Shown: in pieces, positions 1-6,208 of the stretch | Layout of the letters: the number at the start of each line of letters is the position of its first letter | Position numbering within the stretch: the stretch's first letter is position 1 | Assembly (NCBI GenBank): GCA_017883495.1 | Contig: JADGNL010000130.1 | Location: forward strand, 1-10,699 | DNA length: 10,699 nt | Reading direction: 5' to 3' | Origin: Methanomicrobiales archaeon | Lineage (GTDB): Archaea; Halobacteriota; Methanomicrobia; Methanomicrobiales; Methanospirillaceae | The notes under the pieces: model-generated | Databases searched by the model: none | What the model saw: only the letters and a program-made list of their open reading frames with translations | What the model was told of the DNA's origin: nothing | Position numbers and translations under genes: made by a program

Positions 1-70
1 CGGCCGCGGCGTCGAGGAAACGGTCGATCGCAGGCCGGTCGAGGTCGCGGATCGAGATGATGTGCCGCAT
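1..70 (-). CDS. pyrB: Aspartate carbamoyltransferase catalytic subunit, N-terminal 23 codons only
   Basis: The minus strand reads from an ATG at 70 to the window edge without a stop. It encodes 23 residues beginning MRHIISIRDLDRPAID and ending FLDAAA. This matches the conserved start of archaeal and bacterial PyrB (typically M-K/R-H-hydrophobic-I-S-hydrophobic-x-D, then a helix ending in LDxA). The enzyme condenses carbamoyl phosphate with aspartate in the first committed step of pyrimidine synthesis. The catalytic motifs lie outside the window. The ATG follows the trmI stop after one base, and GGCGGTGAG just upstream is a good ribosome binding site, so it is the last visible gene of the minus-strand unit. 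pyrI, the archaeal regulatory subunit, would be expected next, but that cannot be seen. Identification rests on a short segment, although the match is distinctive. Confidence 0.8.
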   Translation of the reverse strand, partial: MRHIISIRDLDRPAIDRFLDAAA

Positions 71-71
71 C

Positions 72-797
72 TCACCGCCTCGCGAAGGTCAGGTACCCTG
101 TGTGGCAGACGCGGGTCGACGGGCGCGTGCCCCGGGCCGAGCGGGTCATCTCGCGCTCGATCAGCTCGATCGCCCGGACCTCGGGGAAGAGTCGGCTGGC
201 CGCGTCGTGCACGGCCTGGAACTGCTCGATGAACGGGGTGTAACAGGCGAGGTATCCACCCGGCACGATCAGGCCGTGGGCGTGCTCGACGTGCTCCTCC
301 CGGCACTCCATGTCGAGGTGGACCACGTCGAAGCTCCCCTCGGCCTCGAGCAGGTCGCCCGCGACGACCGTGACGTTGTCCAGCCCCGCGTCGCGAACGT
401 TCTTCTCGGCGAGCGCGGCGAAGTCGGGGCGGCGCTCGCGTGTCTCGACCGTCGCGGCGATCGAGCCGAAGTAGATCGCGGCGATCCCCGAGCCCGTGCC
501 CGCGTCGAGGACGGCGTCGCGTCGGTTCATGCCGGTGTTCGCGATCACGGCCCCGATCTCTTTCGGGTGCATGGGCGCGCCCGAGCGGCGGGCGTGGACG
601 AAGAAGTCGGTGGGGCGCGGACGGCGGGCCGTGAGCCGCTTGCCGAGGTGGGACTCGATCACGCTCCCCTCGGGGAGATCCGCGAGCGCGGCGAGGTCGA
701 TCATCCCGAGATCGGTCGAGAGGACCCCCTCGCCGGCCCGGACATAGAACTCCCGCCCGCAGCCGGCGAGGAGGACCCGGTCGCCCGCCGCGAACAT
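72..797 (-). CDS. trmI: tRNA (adenine-N1)-methyltransferase, TrmI/GCD14-like
   Basis: This is a 241-residue Rossmann-fold methyltransferase. In archaea TrmI makes m1A at position 57/58 of the tRNA T-loop from S-adenosylmethionine. Visible motifs are a beta-rich N-terminal domain (about 1-60), the segment MHPKEIG at 76-82 corresponding to the family's IYPKDIG, and SAM motif I LDAGTGSG at 97-104. An acidic GDL follows at 147-149, then LDM at 161-163, where D162 is the likely catalytic Asp. The C-terminus HTGYLTFARR (232-241) is typical of the family. The ATG at 797 starts 4 bases after the nac stop; the longer open frame upstream merely lies across nac. After LDM the family usually has a Pro-x-Pro-Trp-like stretch, and here it reads ECREE, so substrate recognition may differ. 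The methyltransferase call is firm; the exact tRNA position is inferred. Confidence 0.85.
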   Translation of the reverse strand: MFAAGDRVLLAGCGREFYVRAGEGVLSTDLGMIDLAALADLPEGSVIESHLGKRLTARRPRPTDFFVHARRSGAPMHPKEIGAVIANTGMNRRDAVLDAGTGSGIAAIYFGSIAATVETRERRPDFAALAEKNVRDAGLDNVTVVAGDLLEAEGSFDVVHLDMECREEHVEHAHGLIVPGGYLACYTPFIEQFQAVHDAASRLFPEVRAIELIEREMTRSARGTRPSTRVCHTGYLTFARR

Positions 798-801
798 GCG
801 C

Positions 802-1149
802 TCAGCCCCGATCGGCGAGCGCGAGGATCGCGCCGGCGATGTCGCCGTTCGCGGCCACGAGCGCTGCCCGGGCCTCATCCGCGGTGACGCCGGCCTGGTC
901 GGCGACGAGCGCGACGTCGTCCTCGGGGATCTCGGCGGCAGCCGGCTCGAACCGGGGCTCGCCGCCGGAGATCTGGTAGGTCGTGGCCCCCTGCATGGTC
1001 ATGGCGACGACCTCGGCCTCGTCGAAGACGTACCGGCCCTCGGGGGTGGTGATCACGATCGAGCTGACGTTCTCGATCGGGGCGACCTCCATCCCCATCT
1101 TCTTCATCATCGCCTTCATTTGCTTGGGATTGATTCCGCCTGGTAACAC
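802..1149 (-). CDS. nac: Nascent polypeptide-associated complex protein (archaeal NAC, alpha-type)
   Basis: This 115-residue protein matches archaeal NAC, a homodimer that binds near the ribosomal exit tunnel and contacts emerging chains. The N-terminus MLPGG followed by INPKQMKAMMKKMGM is the family's basic, Met-rich leader, which contacts the ribosome. Residues about 25-65 form the NAC beta-barrel (VSSIVITTPEGRYVFDEAEV, then a TYQISGG-type segment). Residues about 75-113 form a UBA three-helix domain (DDVALVADQAGVTADEARAA). The length fits the family (about 110-120). The start is GTG at 1149, chosen because GGGAGGGAG lies 5 bases upstream and because MxPGG is where archaeal NACs begin. It is 2 bases from the PUA gene upstream and 4 from trmI downstream, so it is almost certainly co-transcribed with them. 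Confidence 0.93.
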   Translation of the reverse strand: MLPGGINPKQMKAMMKKMGMEVAPIENVSSIVITTPEGRYVFDEAEVVAMTMQGATTYQISGGEPRFEPAAAEIPEDDVALVADQAGVTADEARAALVAANGDIAGAILALADRG

Positions 1150-1151
1150 GT

Positions 1152-1628
1152 CTACTCCCTCCCGGATCTAACGTTGACCGCGACCCCATACATACATGCC
1201 GTCATCTCCGGCCCCGAGAGGACGGCCGTCCCGGTCGCGACGAGCCGGTCCTCTCCGGCGACCACGAGCACCTCGTCCCCGGCCCGGATCCCCGGGTCCG
1301 CGGCGATCACGTGTTTGGCCATCGCGTTCTTGCCGGCCGCGACGAACTCCTCGACCTCGTCGAGCACGGCCACCCTGTACGCAGGCGGCGGCAGCACGGC
1401 GTGGAGCCGCAGGGCGCCGGCGATCCCGAGCACGAGTCGCCCGTCCTGGGCGCGGATCGTCGCGAGACGGTCCTTGCCGAGCAGCACGTTCCGGATCCGC
1501 CCGGTCGTGGAGCGGGTGAAGGTCACCTCGTCGGGGAAGAGACGAACGCCGACGTCCCGTCCGAACTGGAGGTCCGCGATCGTGCGGACCCTATCACGCG
1601 AGCTGGTCTCGAAGCAGGTCGTTGACAC
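1152..1628 (-). CDS. PUA-domain RNA-binding protein (function unassigned)
   Basis: This is a two-domain protein of about 158 residues. The N-terminal half begins with RVRTIADLQFG, followed by GVRLFP, resembling the pre-PUA region of archaeal PUA proteins such as the C-terminal part of archaeal tRNA-guanine transglycosylase. Residues about 85-156 are a PUA domain: DEVEEFVAAGKNAMAKHVI, then DPGIRAGDEVLVV and a C-terminal strand ending YGVAVNVRSG. PUA domains bind structured RNA, usually tRNA or rRNA. No catalytic domain is present, so it may be an RNA-binding adaptor or modification-enzyme partner. The start is uncertain: no ATG lies near the conserved region. GTG at 1628 has GGGGGTG about 12 bases upstream and overlaps the recJ-like gene by 35 bases; ATG at 1655 and GTG at 1670 are alternatives. 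It lies between recJ and nac in a tight operon. Confidence 0.75.
   Translation of the reverse strand: MSTTCFETSSRDRVRTIADLQFGRDVGVRLFPDEVTFTRSTTGRIRNVLLGKDRLATIRAQDGRLVLGIAGALRLHAVLPPPAYRVAVLDEVEEFVAAGKNAMAKHVIAADPGIRAGDEVLVVAGEDRLVATGTAVLSGPEMTACMYGVAVNVRSGRE
1155..1163 (-). promoter_or_regulatory. Ribosome binding site deciding the GTG start of nac
   Basis: On the minus strand GGGAGGGAG spans 1163 to 1155, 5 bases before the GTG at 1149. It overlaps the last codons and stop of the PUA gene. It is one of the clearest Shine-Dalgarno motifs in the window and supports the non-ATG start. Confidence 0.7.
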
Positions 1629-2973
1629 GACTGACGAACACCCCCTCTGCCTCATGGGGGATGAATGCACCGGCCGCGATCGGATGGCCCCCGCCGCCCC
1701 CGCCGAACTCGGCCGAGGCCGCGTTCAGCGCGGCCTGGAGGTCGACCCCCCGCCGCACGGACCACTCGTTCGTGCGCATGCTCACCTTGGTCAGGGTGTG
1801 GTCCTCGGGCAGGGTGCACATGATCAGGATCGGTTTCCTCCAGTTCAGCTTGCCGAGGGCCATGCCGGCCCCGATGCCGACGATCGTGTCGGGGTACCGG
1901 TCCCCGATGTGGAGGTACTGCAGGTGCGAGAGCTCGGTCACGCCCGTGTCCAGGATGTACTGGAGGAGCTCGCGGATGATCGAGCGGTGGTTGTTGAGCA
2001 TGTACTCGGCCTCGCGGTACGCATCGCCCCGGTCGCCGCAGCAGATCTTGGAGCCGATCCCGGGCTTGGCCCACCGGCCGCAGGCGTTGAGCAGGGTCGC
2101 GTACTCGGAGGCGTTCCTGAGTGGGGAACGCGCCGGTTCGTCGGGGAAGAGGTACGAGTCGGCGAAGACCCGCTCCACGCCCTCGCCGTTCGCGAGCAGT
2201 TGCTGAACCAGGGCCGATGTGATCTTAGTCCTAACAGGCAGGTCGAGCTCCTCCCAGACCAGCCAGCGGCCGCCGGGACCCTTGAGCTCGTACCCGAGGA
2301 GTTTTTTCAGGAACCGCAGCGCCCCGGGCGTGTCGTTCGTGATCCCGGGGATGCGGGGGTCGTCGTTGTACGAGAGGCAAACGTGGACCGGCCGGGTCGA
2401 GGTCCCGTAGCAGTTCAGGTCTCGCCGGACCACGCGCACCGAGCCGTGTTCAACGCCGTCCGCGACGATCTCGGCCGCGGGGCCGACCAGTCCGAGGGTC
2501 TCGCGGGCCATCATGTCGCCGACGTTCCCGACGATCGCGATCTTGGCGAGGTCGACGTTCTCCTCGTCGAGGGCCTTCGCCACGAAGTACGCGACGCCGG
2601 CGGCCGAGAGCCGGGTGTGCCCGTGGGGCACGCCGTTCACCTGCTGGTACTCGATCCCGCAGGGCTGGGCCACGTGGTGGTCGAGGATCAGGACCTCGTC
2701 GGGCGAGAGCCCGCGCTCCTCGAGCAGGTTCTGCTGGCCCGCGCCGAGGTCGACGAAGACTTTGAGGGAGTCGTCCTCGGGCACGGCCTTCATGGTGAGC
2801 GGCTCGAGCTGCCGGACGAAGTGGGAGCTGACCGGCACGCCCGCGCGTGCGACCGCGGTCCGGACGATCGCCTCGCTCGAGATCCCGTCCGCGTCGATGT
2901 GGGAGATGACCGAGACCGCCTCCGCCCGCCGGATCGTCTGGGCCGCGCCGCGCACCTCCTCGGAAAAGCCCAT
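1594..2973 (-). CDS. DHH-family RecJ-like single-strand nuclease (archaeal RecJ/GAN type)
   Basis: This 459-residue DHH-superfamily phosphoesterase has all the metal-binding motifs: HIDADG at 25-30, VDLG with D75, LDHH at 97-100 and GNVGDM at 149-154 with D153. The C-terminal DHHA1 domain carries GGGGGGHPIAAG at 424-435. Length and domain order match archaeal RecJ-like proteins of about 460-480 residues, which include GAN, the GINS-associated nuclease of the replisome. Such proteins degrade single-stranded DNA or RNA from one end using Mn or Mg. Euryarchaea often carry several paralogues, so replication or RNA turnover cannot be told apart here. The ATG at 2973 lacks a Shine-Dalgarno motif but has a TTTAA box about 24 bases upstream, suggesting a leaderless message. 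It is first in a five-gene minus-strand unit and overlaps the PUA gene at its 3' end. Confidence 0.88.
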   Translation of the reverse strand: MGFSEEVRGAAQTIRRAEAVSVISHIDADGISSEAIVRTAVARAGVPVSSHFVRQLEPLTMKAVPEDDSLKVFVDLGAGQQNLLEERGLSPDEVLILDHHVAQPCGIEYQQVNGVPHGHTRLSAAGVAYFVAKALDEENVDLAKIAIVGNVGDMMARETLGLVGPAAEIVADGVEHGSVRVVRRDLNCYGTSTRPVHVCLSYNDDPRIPGITNDTPGALRFLKKLLGYELKGPGGRWLVWEELDLPVRTKITSALVQQLLANGEGVERVFADSYLFPDEPARSPLRNASEYATLLNACGRWAKPGIGSKICCGDRGDAYREAEYMLNNHRSIIRELLQYILDTGVTELSHLQYLHIGDRYPDTIVGIGAGMALGKLNWRKPILIMCTLPEDHTLTKVSMRTNEWSVRRGVDLQAALNAASAEFGGGGGGHPIAAGAFIPHEAEGVFVSRVNDLLRDQLA

Positions 2974-3022
2974 GCTGATGTATGAGTAACGCCCTTAAAC
3001 TGGATAAGGGTGACTCAAGCGG
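2974..3022. promoter_or_regulatory. Divergent promoter region with a 6-bp inverted repeat
   Basis: These 49 bases separate the start codons of the recJ-like gene (minus) and nnr (plus). TTAAA at 2995-2999 reads TTTAA on the other strand. Its centre lies about 24 bases before the recJ-like ATG and about 26 before the nnr ATG, both at the usual archaeal TATA-to-start distance, so it could serve both directions. CCCTTA (2992-2997) and TAAGGG (3005-3010) form a perfect inverted repeat around a 7-base spacer, and could be an operator or simply two facing TATA-like boxes. GGGTGA at 3008-3013, 9 bases before the nnr ATG, may be its ribosome binding site. These assignments are inferred from sequence and spacing only. 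Confidence 0.55.
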
Positions 3023-4402
3023 ATGATCGACCTCTCGGAGTTCGCCGAACGCGGCGTGATCGACCCGGCCCGGATGCGGGCCGTTGACCAAAACGCGGTC
3101 GCGCTGGGGCTCTCGTCCCTGCAGATGATGGAGGCCGCGGGGGCCGCGCTGGCACGCACCGCGCTCGACGGAGACCCGGCCCGCGTGCTCGTGCTCGCCG
3201 GGCGCGGGAACAACGGCGGGGACGGCCTGGTGGCGGCGCGGTACCTCGCGGGCGCGGTCGAGGTCGCGGTGGTCGCCGTCGACGGAGAGATCACGCCCGA
3301 GACGGCGGCGCAGGGGGCACTCCTCGCCCGCACGCCCGTGCCGGTCCACCGGGTCGGCTGCCCCTCGGACCTCTCTCCGCTAGGCCCCCTCTTCGAGAAG
3401 GCCGACCTGATCGTCGACGCCCTGCTCGGAGTCGGGGCCGCGCCGCCGCTTCGCGAGCCGATCGCGGCGATCATCGAGCGGGCGAACGCCGCGCCCGCGC
3501 CGATCCTCGCGGCCGACGTCCCGACGCCGGGGTGCCGGGCCGACCGGGTGCTCGCGTTCCACAGGCCGAAGGGGCCGGGTGCGATGGTCGCGCCGATCGG
3601 GATCCCGCTCGAGGCCGAGATCTTTGCCGGGCCGGGCGACCTGCTCGCACTCGCGCCGCGGCGGCGGGAGGCGCACAAGGGCGAGGGCGGGCGCGTGCTC
3701 GTGGTCGGCGGCGGGCCGTACCAGGGGGCGCCGTACCTCGTCGGGCTTGCCGCGCTCCGGGCCGGGGCCGACCTGGTCCTCGTCGCGACCCCGTCGCCGC
3801 TCCCGTACCCCGACGTGATCACCATCCCGATCGGGGGAGCGGACTGGGGGGAGCACCGCGACCGTCTCGTCGCCGAGGCCGAGCGGGCCGACGCGGCCGT
3901 GATCGGCAACGGCCTCGGTCCGGAGGCCGCCCCGATCGTCGGCGCGCTCGCGCCGCACTGCAAAGCCGCGGTCTTCGACGCGGACGCGCTGCGGCTCCCG
4001 CTCCCGGTGGCCCGCTCGACGATCTACACACCGCACGCCGGCGAGTTCGCGCGATCCTTCGGCGTTCGGCCGCCCGACGACCTCGCCGGGCGGGGCCGGG
4101 CTGTGCGGGCCGCGGCCCGGGACGGCGTGGTCCTCCTCAAGGGCCCGGTCGACACGGTCTCGGACGGGGAGCGCGTCAGGTTCAACCGGACGGGCACGCC
4201 CGCCATGACCGTCGGCGGGACCGGGGACGTGCTGGCGGGGGTGGTCGGCGCCCTCCTCTGCCGCCTTCCCCCGTTCGAGGCCGCCGTCGCCGGGGCGTAC
4301 GCGAACGGCCTCGCCGGCGAGGCCGCGGCGGCCGGCCGGCTCTCGGGCCTCCTTGCCTCCGACATGCTTACGGCCCTTCCGGAGGTACTCTATGGCCGGT
4401 GA
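3023..4402 (+). CDS. nnr: Bifunctional NAD(P)H-hydrate epimerase / ADP-dependent NAD(P)H-hydrate dehydratase
   Basis: The 459 residues combine two metabolite-repair enzymes that restore NADH and NADPH after spontaneous hydration. The N-terminal YjeF_N epimerase (about 1-210) shows GRGNNGGDG at 60-68 and VDALLGVG at 131-138. It interconverts the R and S hydrates. The C-terminal ribokinase-like dehydratase (about 215-459) shows GEGGRVLVVGG at 220-230, TPHAGE at 336-341 and VGGTGDVLAG at 397-406. In this family the Asp of GGTGD (here D402) is catalytic, with ADP or ATP as phosphate donor. Length and domain order are normal for bacterial and archaeal Nnr. One deviation is ADVPTPG at 164-170, where the epimerase family usually has a D-I/V-P-S-G loop at the active site. 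The gene overlaps moaC by 11 bases. Confidence 0.93.
   Translation: MIDLSEFAERGVIDPARMRAVDQNAVALGLSSLQMMEAAGAALARTALDGDPARVLVLAGRGNNGGDGLVAARYLAGAVEVAVVAVDGEITPETAAQGALLARTPVPVHRVGCPSDLSPLGPLFEKADLIVDALLGVGAAPPLREPIAAIIERANAAPAPILAADVPTPGCRADRVLAFHRPKGPGAMVAPIGIPLEAEIFAGPGDLLALAPRRREAHKGEGGRVLVVGGGPYQGAPYLVGLAALRAGADLVLVATPSPLPYPDVITIPIGGADWGEHRDRLVAEAERADAAVIGNGLGPEAAPIVGALAPHCKAAVFDADALRLPLPVARSTIYTPHAGEFARSFGVRPPDDLAGRGRAVRAAARDGVVLLKGPVDTVSDGERVRFNRTGTPAMTVGGTGDVLAGVVGALLCRLPPFEAAVAGAYANGLAGEAAAAGRLSGLLASDMLTALPEVLYGR
4381..4386 (+). promoter_or_regulatory. Ribosome binding site deciding the moaC start
   Basis: GGAGGT lies inside the nnr coding region, 5 bases before the ATG at 4392. It is a full match to the archaeal Shine-Dalgarno core and favours 4392 over the in-frame ATG at 4407, which has GGTGAGG only 2 bases ahead. 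Confidence 0.7.
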
Positions 4403-4889
4403 GGGAATGCCCGAGTTCACGCACATCGAGGGGGACGCCGTCCGGATGGTCGACGTCACGAACAAGGACGAGGTCGCGCGCCGGGCCGTCGCGGCCGGCT
4501 GGATCAAGCTTCGGCCGGAGACGCTCGCCGCGATCGCGCTCGGGACGGTCGTCAAGGGGAACGTCCTCGCGACGGCCAGGGTCGCGGCCATCCTCGCGGT
4601 CAAGGATACCTCGCGGATCATCCCCATGTGCCATCCGATCCCGATCGGCGCGGTCAGGGTCGGGTTCGAGACGCTCGACGACCGGATCGGGGCCACGGTC
4701 GAGGTCGTGACCACGGGGAGGACCGGGGTCGAGATGGAGGCGCTCGTCGGCGTCTCGGTCGCGCTGCTCACGATCTGGGACATGGTCAAGTCGGCCGAGA
4801 AGGACGAGAACGGGCAGTACCCGGTCACGTGGATCGGCGACATCCGCGTGGTCGAGAAGGTCAAGGGCGACGCGGAGGGGCATGCTTAA
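4392..4889 (+). CDS. moaC: Cyclic pyranopterin monophosphate synthase MoaC
   Basis: This 165-residue protein matches MoaC, which with MoaA converts GTP to cyclic pyranopterin monophosphate in molybdopterin and tungstopterin synthesis. Family residues are in place: K55 in VVKGNVLATAR, the MCHP motif at 79-82, the acidic pair in TGVEMEAL (E114 and E116), and D130 with K133 in DMVKSAEKD. These correspond to the catalytic set of E. coli MoaC (K51, H77, E112, E114, D128, K131). Methanogens need this cofactor for formylmethanofuran dehydrogenase and, where present, formate dehydrogenase. The 11-base overlap with nnr and the internal ribosome binding site indicate co-transcription and probably translational coupling. 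The stop TAA lies 87 bases before rpl15e, where a new promoter is visible. Confidence 0.95.
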   Translation: MAGEGMPEFTHIEGDAVRMVDVTNKDEVARRAVAAGWIKLRPETLAAIALGTVVKGNVLATARVAAILAVKDTSRIIPMCHPIPIGAVRVGFETLDDRIGATVEVVTTGRTGVEMEALVGVSVALLTIWDMVKSAEKDENGQYPVTWIGDIRVVEKVKGDAEGHA

Positions 4890-4904
4890 GTCCCCCGCGG
4901 CAGA

Positions 4905-4914
4905 GATATAAAGG
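4905..4914 (+). promoter_or_regulatory. TATA box of the ribosomal/RNase P/proteasome superoperon
   Basis: GATATAAAGG is the best TATA-like box in the 87-base gap between moaC and rpl15e, in otherwise GC-rich sequence. Placing the start site about 25 bases downstream, near 4935, leaves a leader of roughly 40 bases containing GGTGAT at 4966-4971, the rpl15e ribosome binding site. The transcription start is inferred. Confidence 0.6.
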
Positions 4915-4976
4915 CACTCGGGATCCGTCCCGCGTAGGAATGTGGCGGCTCGTCCGCTGAACCTCTGGTGATCGCA

Positions 4977-5567
4977 ATGTCGAAATCAGTCTACAGTTAT
5001 ATCAGGGACGCCTGGAAGAAGCCGGATGAGTCCGGCGTCTCGGAGCTCCTCTGGGAGCGCATGCAGGTCTGGCGGCGCGAGGGGACCGTGGTCCGGCTCG
5101 CGCGCCCGACGCGGATCGACCGCGCCCGCTCGCTCGGATACAAGGCCAAGCAGGGCGTGATCGTGGTCCGCTCCAAGATCCGGCGCGGCGGCCGGCGGAA
5201 GTCGCGGTACATCCGCGGACGGCGCACGGCGAACATGGGCATGCACCGGATCACGCCGGGCAAGTCGCTCCAGCGGATCGCCGAGGAGCGCGCCTCGTCG
5301 CGGTACCCGAACATGGAGGTCCTCAACTCCTACTGGGTCGGCCAGGACGGCCGGCAGAAGTGGTTCGAGGTCATCCTAGTCGACGGTCACCACCCCTCGA
5401 TCAGAGCAGACCCGGCCCTCGCCTGGATCGGGAACTCGAACCAGCGCGGCCGTGCCGAGCGCGGCAAGACCAGCGCCGGCCAGAAGGGACGCGGTTTCCG
5501 CCACAAGGGTCGCGGAACCGAGAAGAATTATCCCTCGATCCGCTCGCACGCGAACCGGGGCAAGTAA
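4977..5567 (+). CDS. rpl15e: Large ribosomal subunit protein eL15 (L15e)
   Basis: This 196-residue basic protein matches archaeal and eukaryotic L15e, an rRNA-binding protein of the large subunit. It starts with MSKSVYSYIRDAWKKP and contains the family segments QVWRREGTVVRLARPTRIDR, ARSLGYKAKQG, RGGRRKSRYIRGRR and NMEVLNSYWVGQDG. It ends in a Gly/Arg/Lys-rich tail (KGRGFRHKGRGTEKNYPS, then SHANRGK) that threads into rRNA. The length is typical of archaeal L15e. The ATG at 4977 is preferred over GTG at 4968 because GGTGAT lies 5 bases upstream of it and family members begin at this Met. It is the first gene of the conserved superoperon that continues to pcc1. A T7 tract follows its stop. Confidence 0.97.
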   Translation: MSKSVYSYIRDAWKKPDESGVSELLWERMQVWRREGTVVRLARPTRIDRARSLGYKAKQGVIVVRSKIRRGGRRKSRYIRGRRTANMGMHRITPGKSLQRIAEERASSRYPNMEVLNSYWVGQDGRQKWFEVILVDGHHPSIRADPALAWIGNSNQRGRAERGKTSAGQKGRGFRHKGRGTEKNYPSIRSHANRGK

Positions 5568-5577
5568 CCCTTTTTTT
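5557..5577 (+). terminator. Possible leaky terminator or attenuator between rpl15e and rnp3
   Basis: A run of seven T residues (5571-5577) follows CCC at 5568-5570, which can pair with GGG in 5557-5560 across a 7-base loop spanning the rpl15e stop. Archaeal RNA polymerase can terminate on oligo-T alone. The run ends one base before the rnp3 ATG at 5579. Partial termination would let the abundant ribosomal protein be made in excess over RNase P. The three-base stem is weak, so this is inference. Confidence 0.4.
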
Positions 5578-5578
5578 C

Positions 5579-6208
5579 ATGCGGACCGACGTTCGCACGT
5601 ACGCCGGCGGCGACACCACGGTCGAGCGGATGGCTCTCGAGGCCGGCGCGCTCGGATATGGAGCGATCGTCTCGGTGGGAGGGCCGCCCATGACCTGCGG
5701 CGCCGTCCGCGTGATCCCCGGCGTCTATGTCGCAGCCGAGAAGCCGAACCAGGCGCTCGCGGCCGTCCGGCGGGCGGCCGAGGGCACCTTCGTCACGGTC
5801 CGGCTCGGCGAGCAGGGCTTCAACCGGGCCGCGGCCGGCTTTGCCGGCGTTCACGCGCTCTCGGGCGTGTACCGCTGCCGCCGAAACTCCTTCGACCACG
5901 TCGCGGCCAGGACCGCGGCCGACCGGGGGGTCGCGATCGAGCTCGTGCTCGCGCCGCTCGTGCGCGAACGGGGCGGGCTCCGCCAGGCCGCTCTCCGCCG
6001 GTACGCGGACGTGCTCGTGCTCCACCACCGGTACGGTTTTCCGCTCGTGCTCGGCTCGGGGGCGCGGTCCTGCCTCGATCTCCGGGCGCCGCGCGCGGCC
6101 GACGCCCTCTGCCGGCTCTTCGGCCTGGACGAGGACGGCGTCGAGGCCGCGCTCACGGGGGTCGAGACCCTGATGTCGCCGACCCTGCCGGTGCGGGTGG
6201 TCGAATGA
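5579..6208 (+). CDS. rnp3: RNase P protein component 3 (Rpp30)
   Basis: This 209-residue protein matches archaeal Rpp30, a TIM-barrel (PHP-like) subunit of RNase P. With Pop5 it activates the catalytic RNA that removes tRNA 5' leaders. Visible family features are the start MRTDVRTYAGGD, the helix MALEAGALGYGAIVSVGG, and strands RVIPGVYVAAEKPN and FVTVRLGEQGFNRAA. AIELVLAPLVRERG and DVLVLHHRYGFPLVLGSGA follow, with a final LMSPTLPVRVVE. The length is within the family's 200-240. No Shine-Dalgarno motif is visible, because the seven T residues end one base before the ATG; translation may depend on coupling to rpl15e or on a short leader. The stop overlaps the rnp2 start (ATGA), as expected for two subunits that bind each other. 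Confidence 0.9.
   Translation: MRTDVRTYAGGDTTVERMALEAGALGYGAIVSVGGPPMTCGAVRVIPGVYVAAEKPNQALAAVRRAAEGTFVTVRLGEQGFNRAAAGFAGVHALSGVYRCRRNSFDHVAARTAADRGVAIELVLAPLVRERGGLRQAALRRYADVLVLHHRYGFPLVLGSGARSCLDLRAPRAADALCRLFGLDEDGVEAALTGVETLMSPTLPVRVVE

Noticed and set aside
57..887. 276-codon plus-strand frame opposite trmI
   Set aside because: The minus strand encodes SAM motif I and the typical TrmI C-terminus; the plus frame shows no motif and has shadow composition.
1174..2985. 603-codon open frame on the plus strand opposite the recJ-like and PUA genes
   Set aside because: It is a shadow produced by high GC at third positions. It has no recognisable motif, while the minus strand encodes intact DHH, DHHA1 and PUA domains.
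3380..4864. 494-codon open frame on the minus strand across nnr and moaC
   Set aside because: Its composition is rich in Arg, Asp, Pro and Val as expected for antisense GC-rich sequence; nnr and moaC on the plus strand carry complete catalytic motifs.
4890..4976. Possible small RNA or tRNA between moaC and rpl15e
   Set aside because: The 87 bases contain a TATA box and an ordinary leader; I found no cloverleaf, GTTC-type T-loop or strong hairpin.
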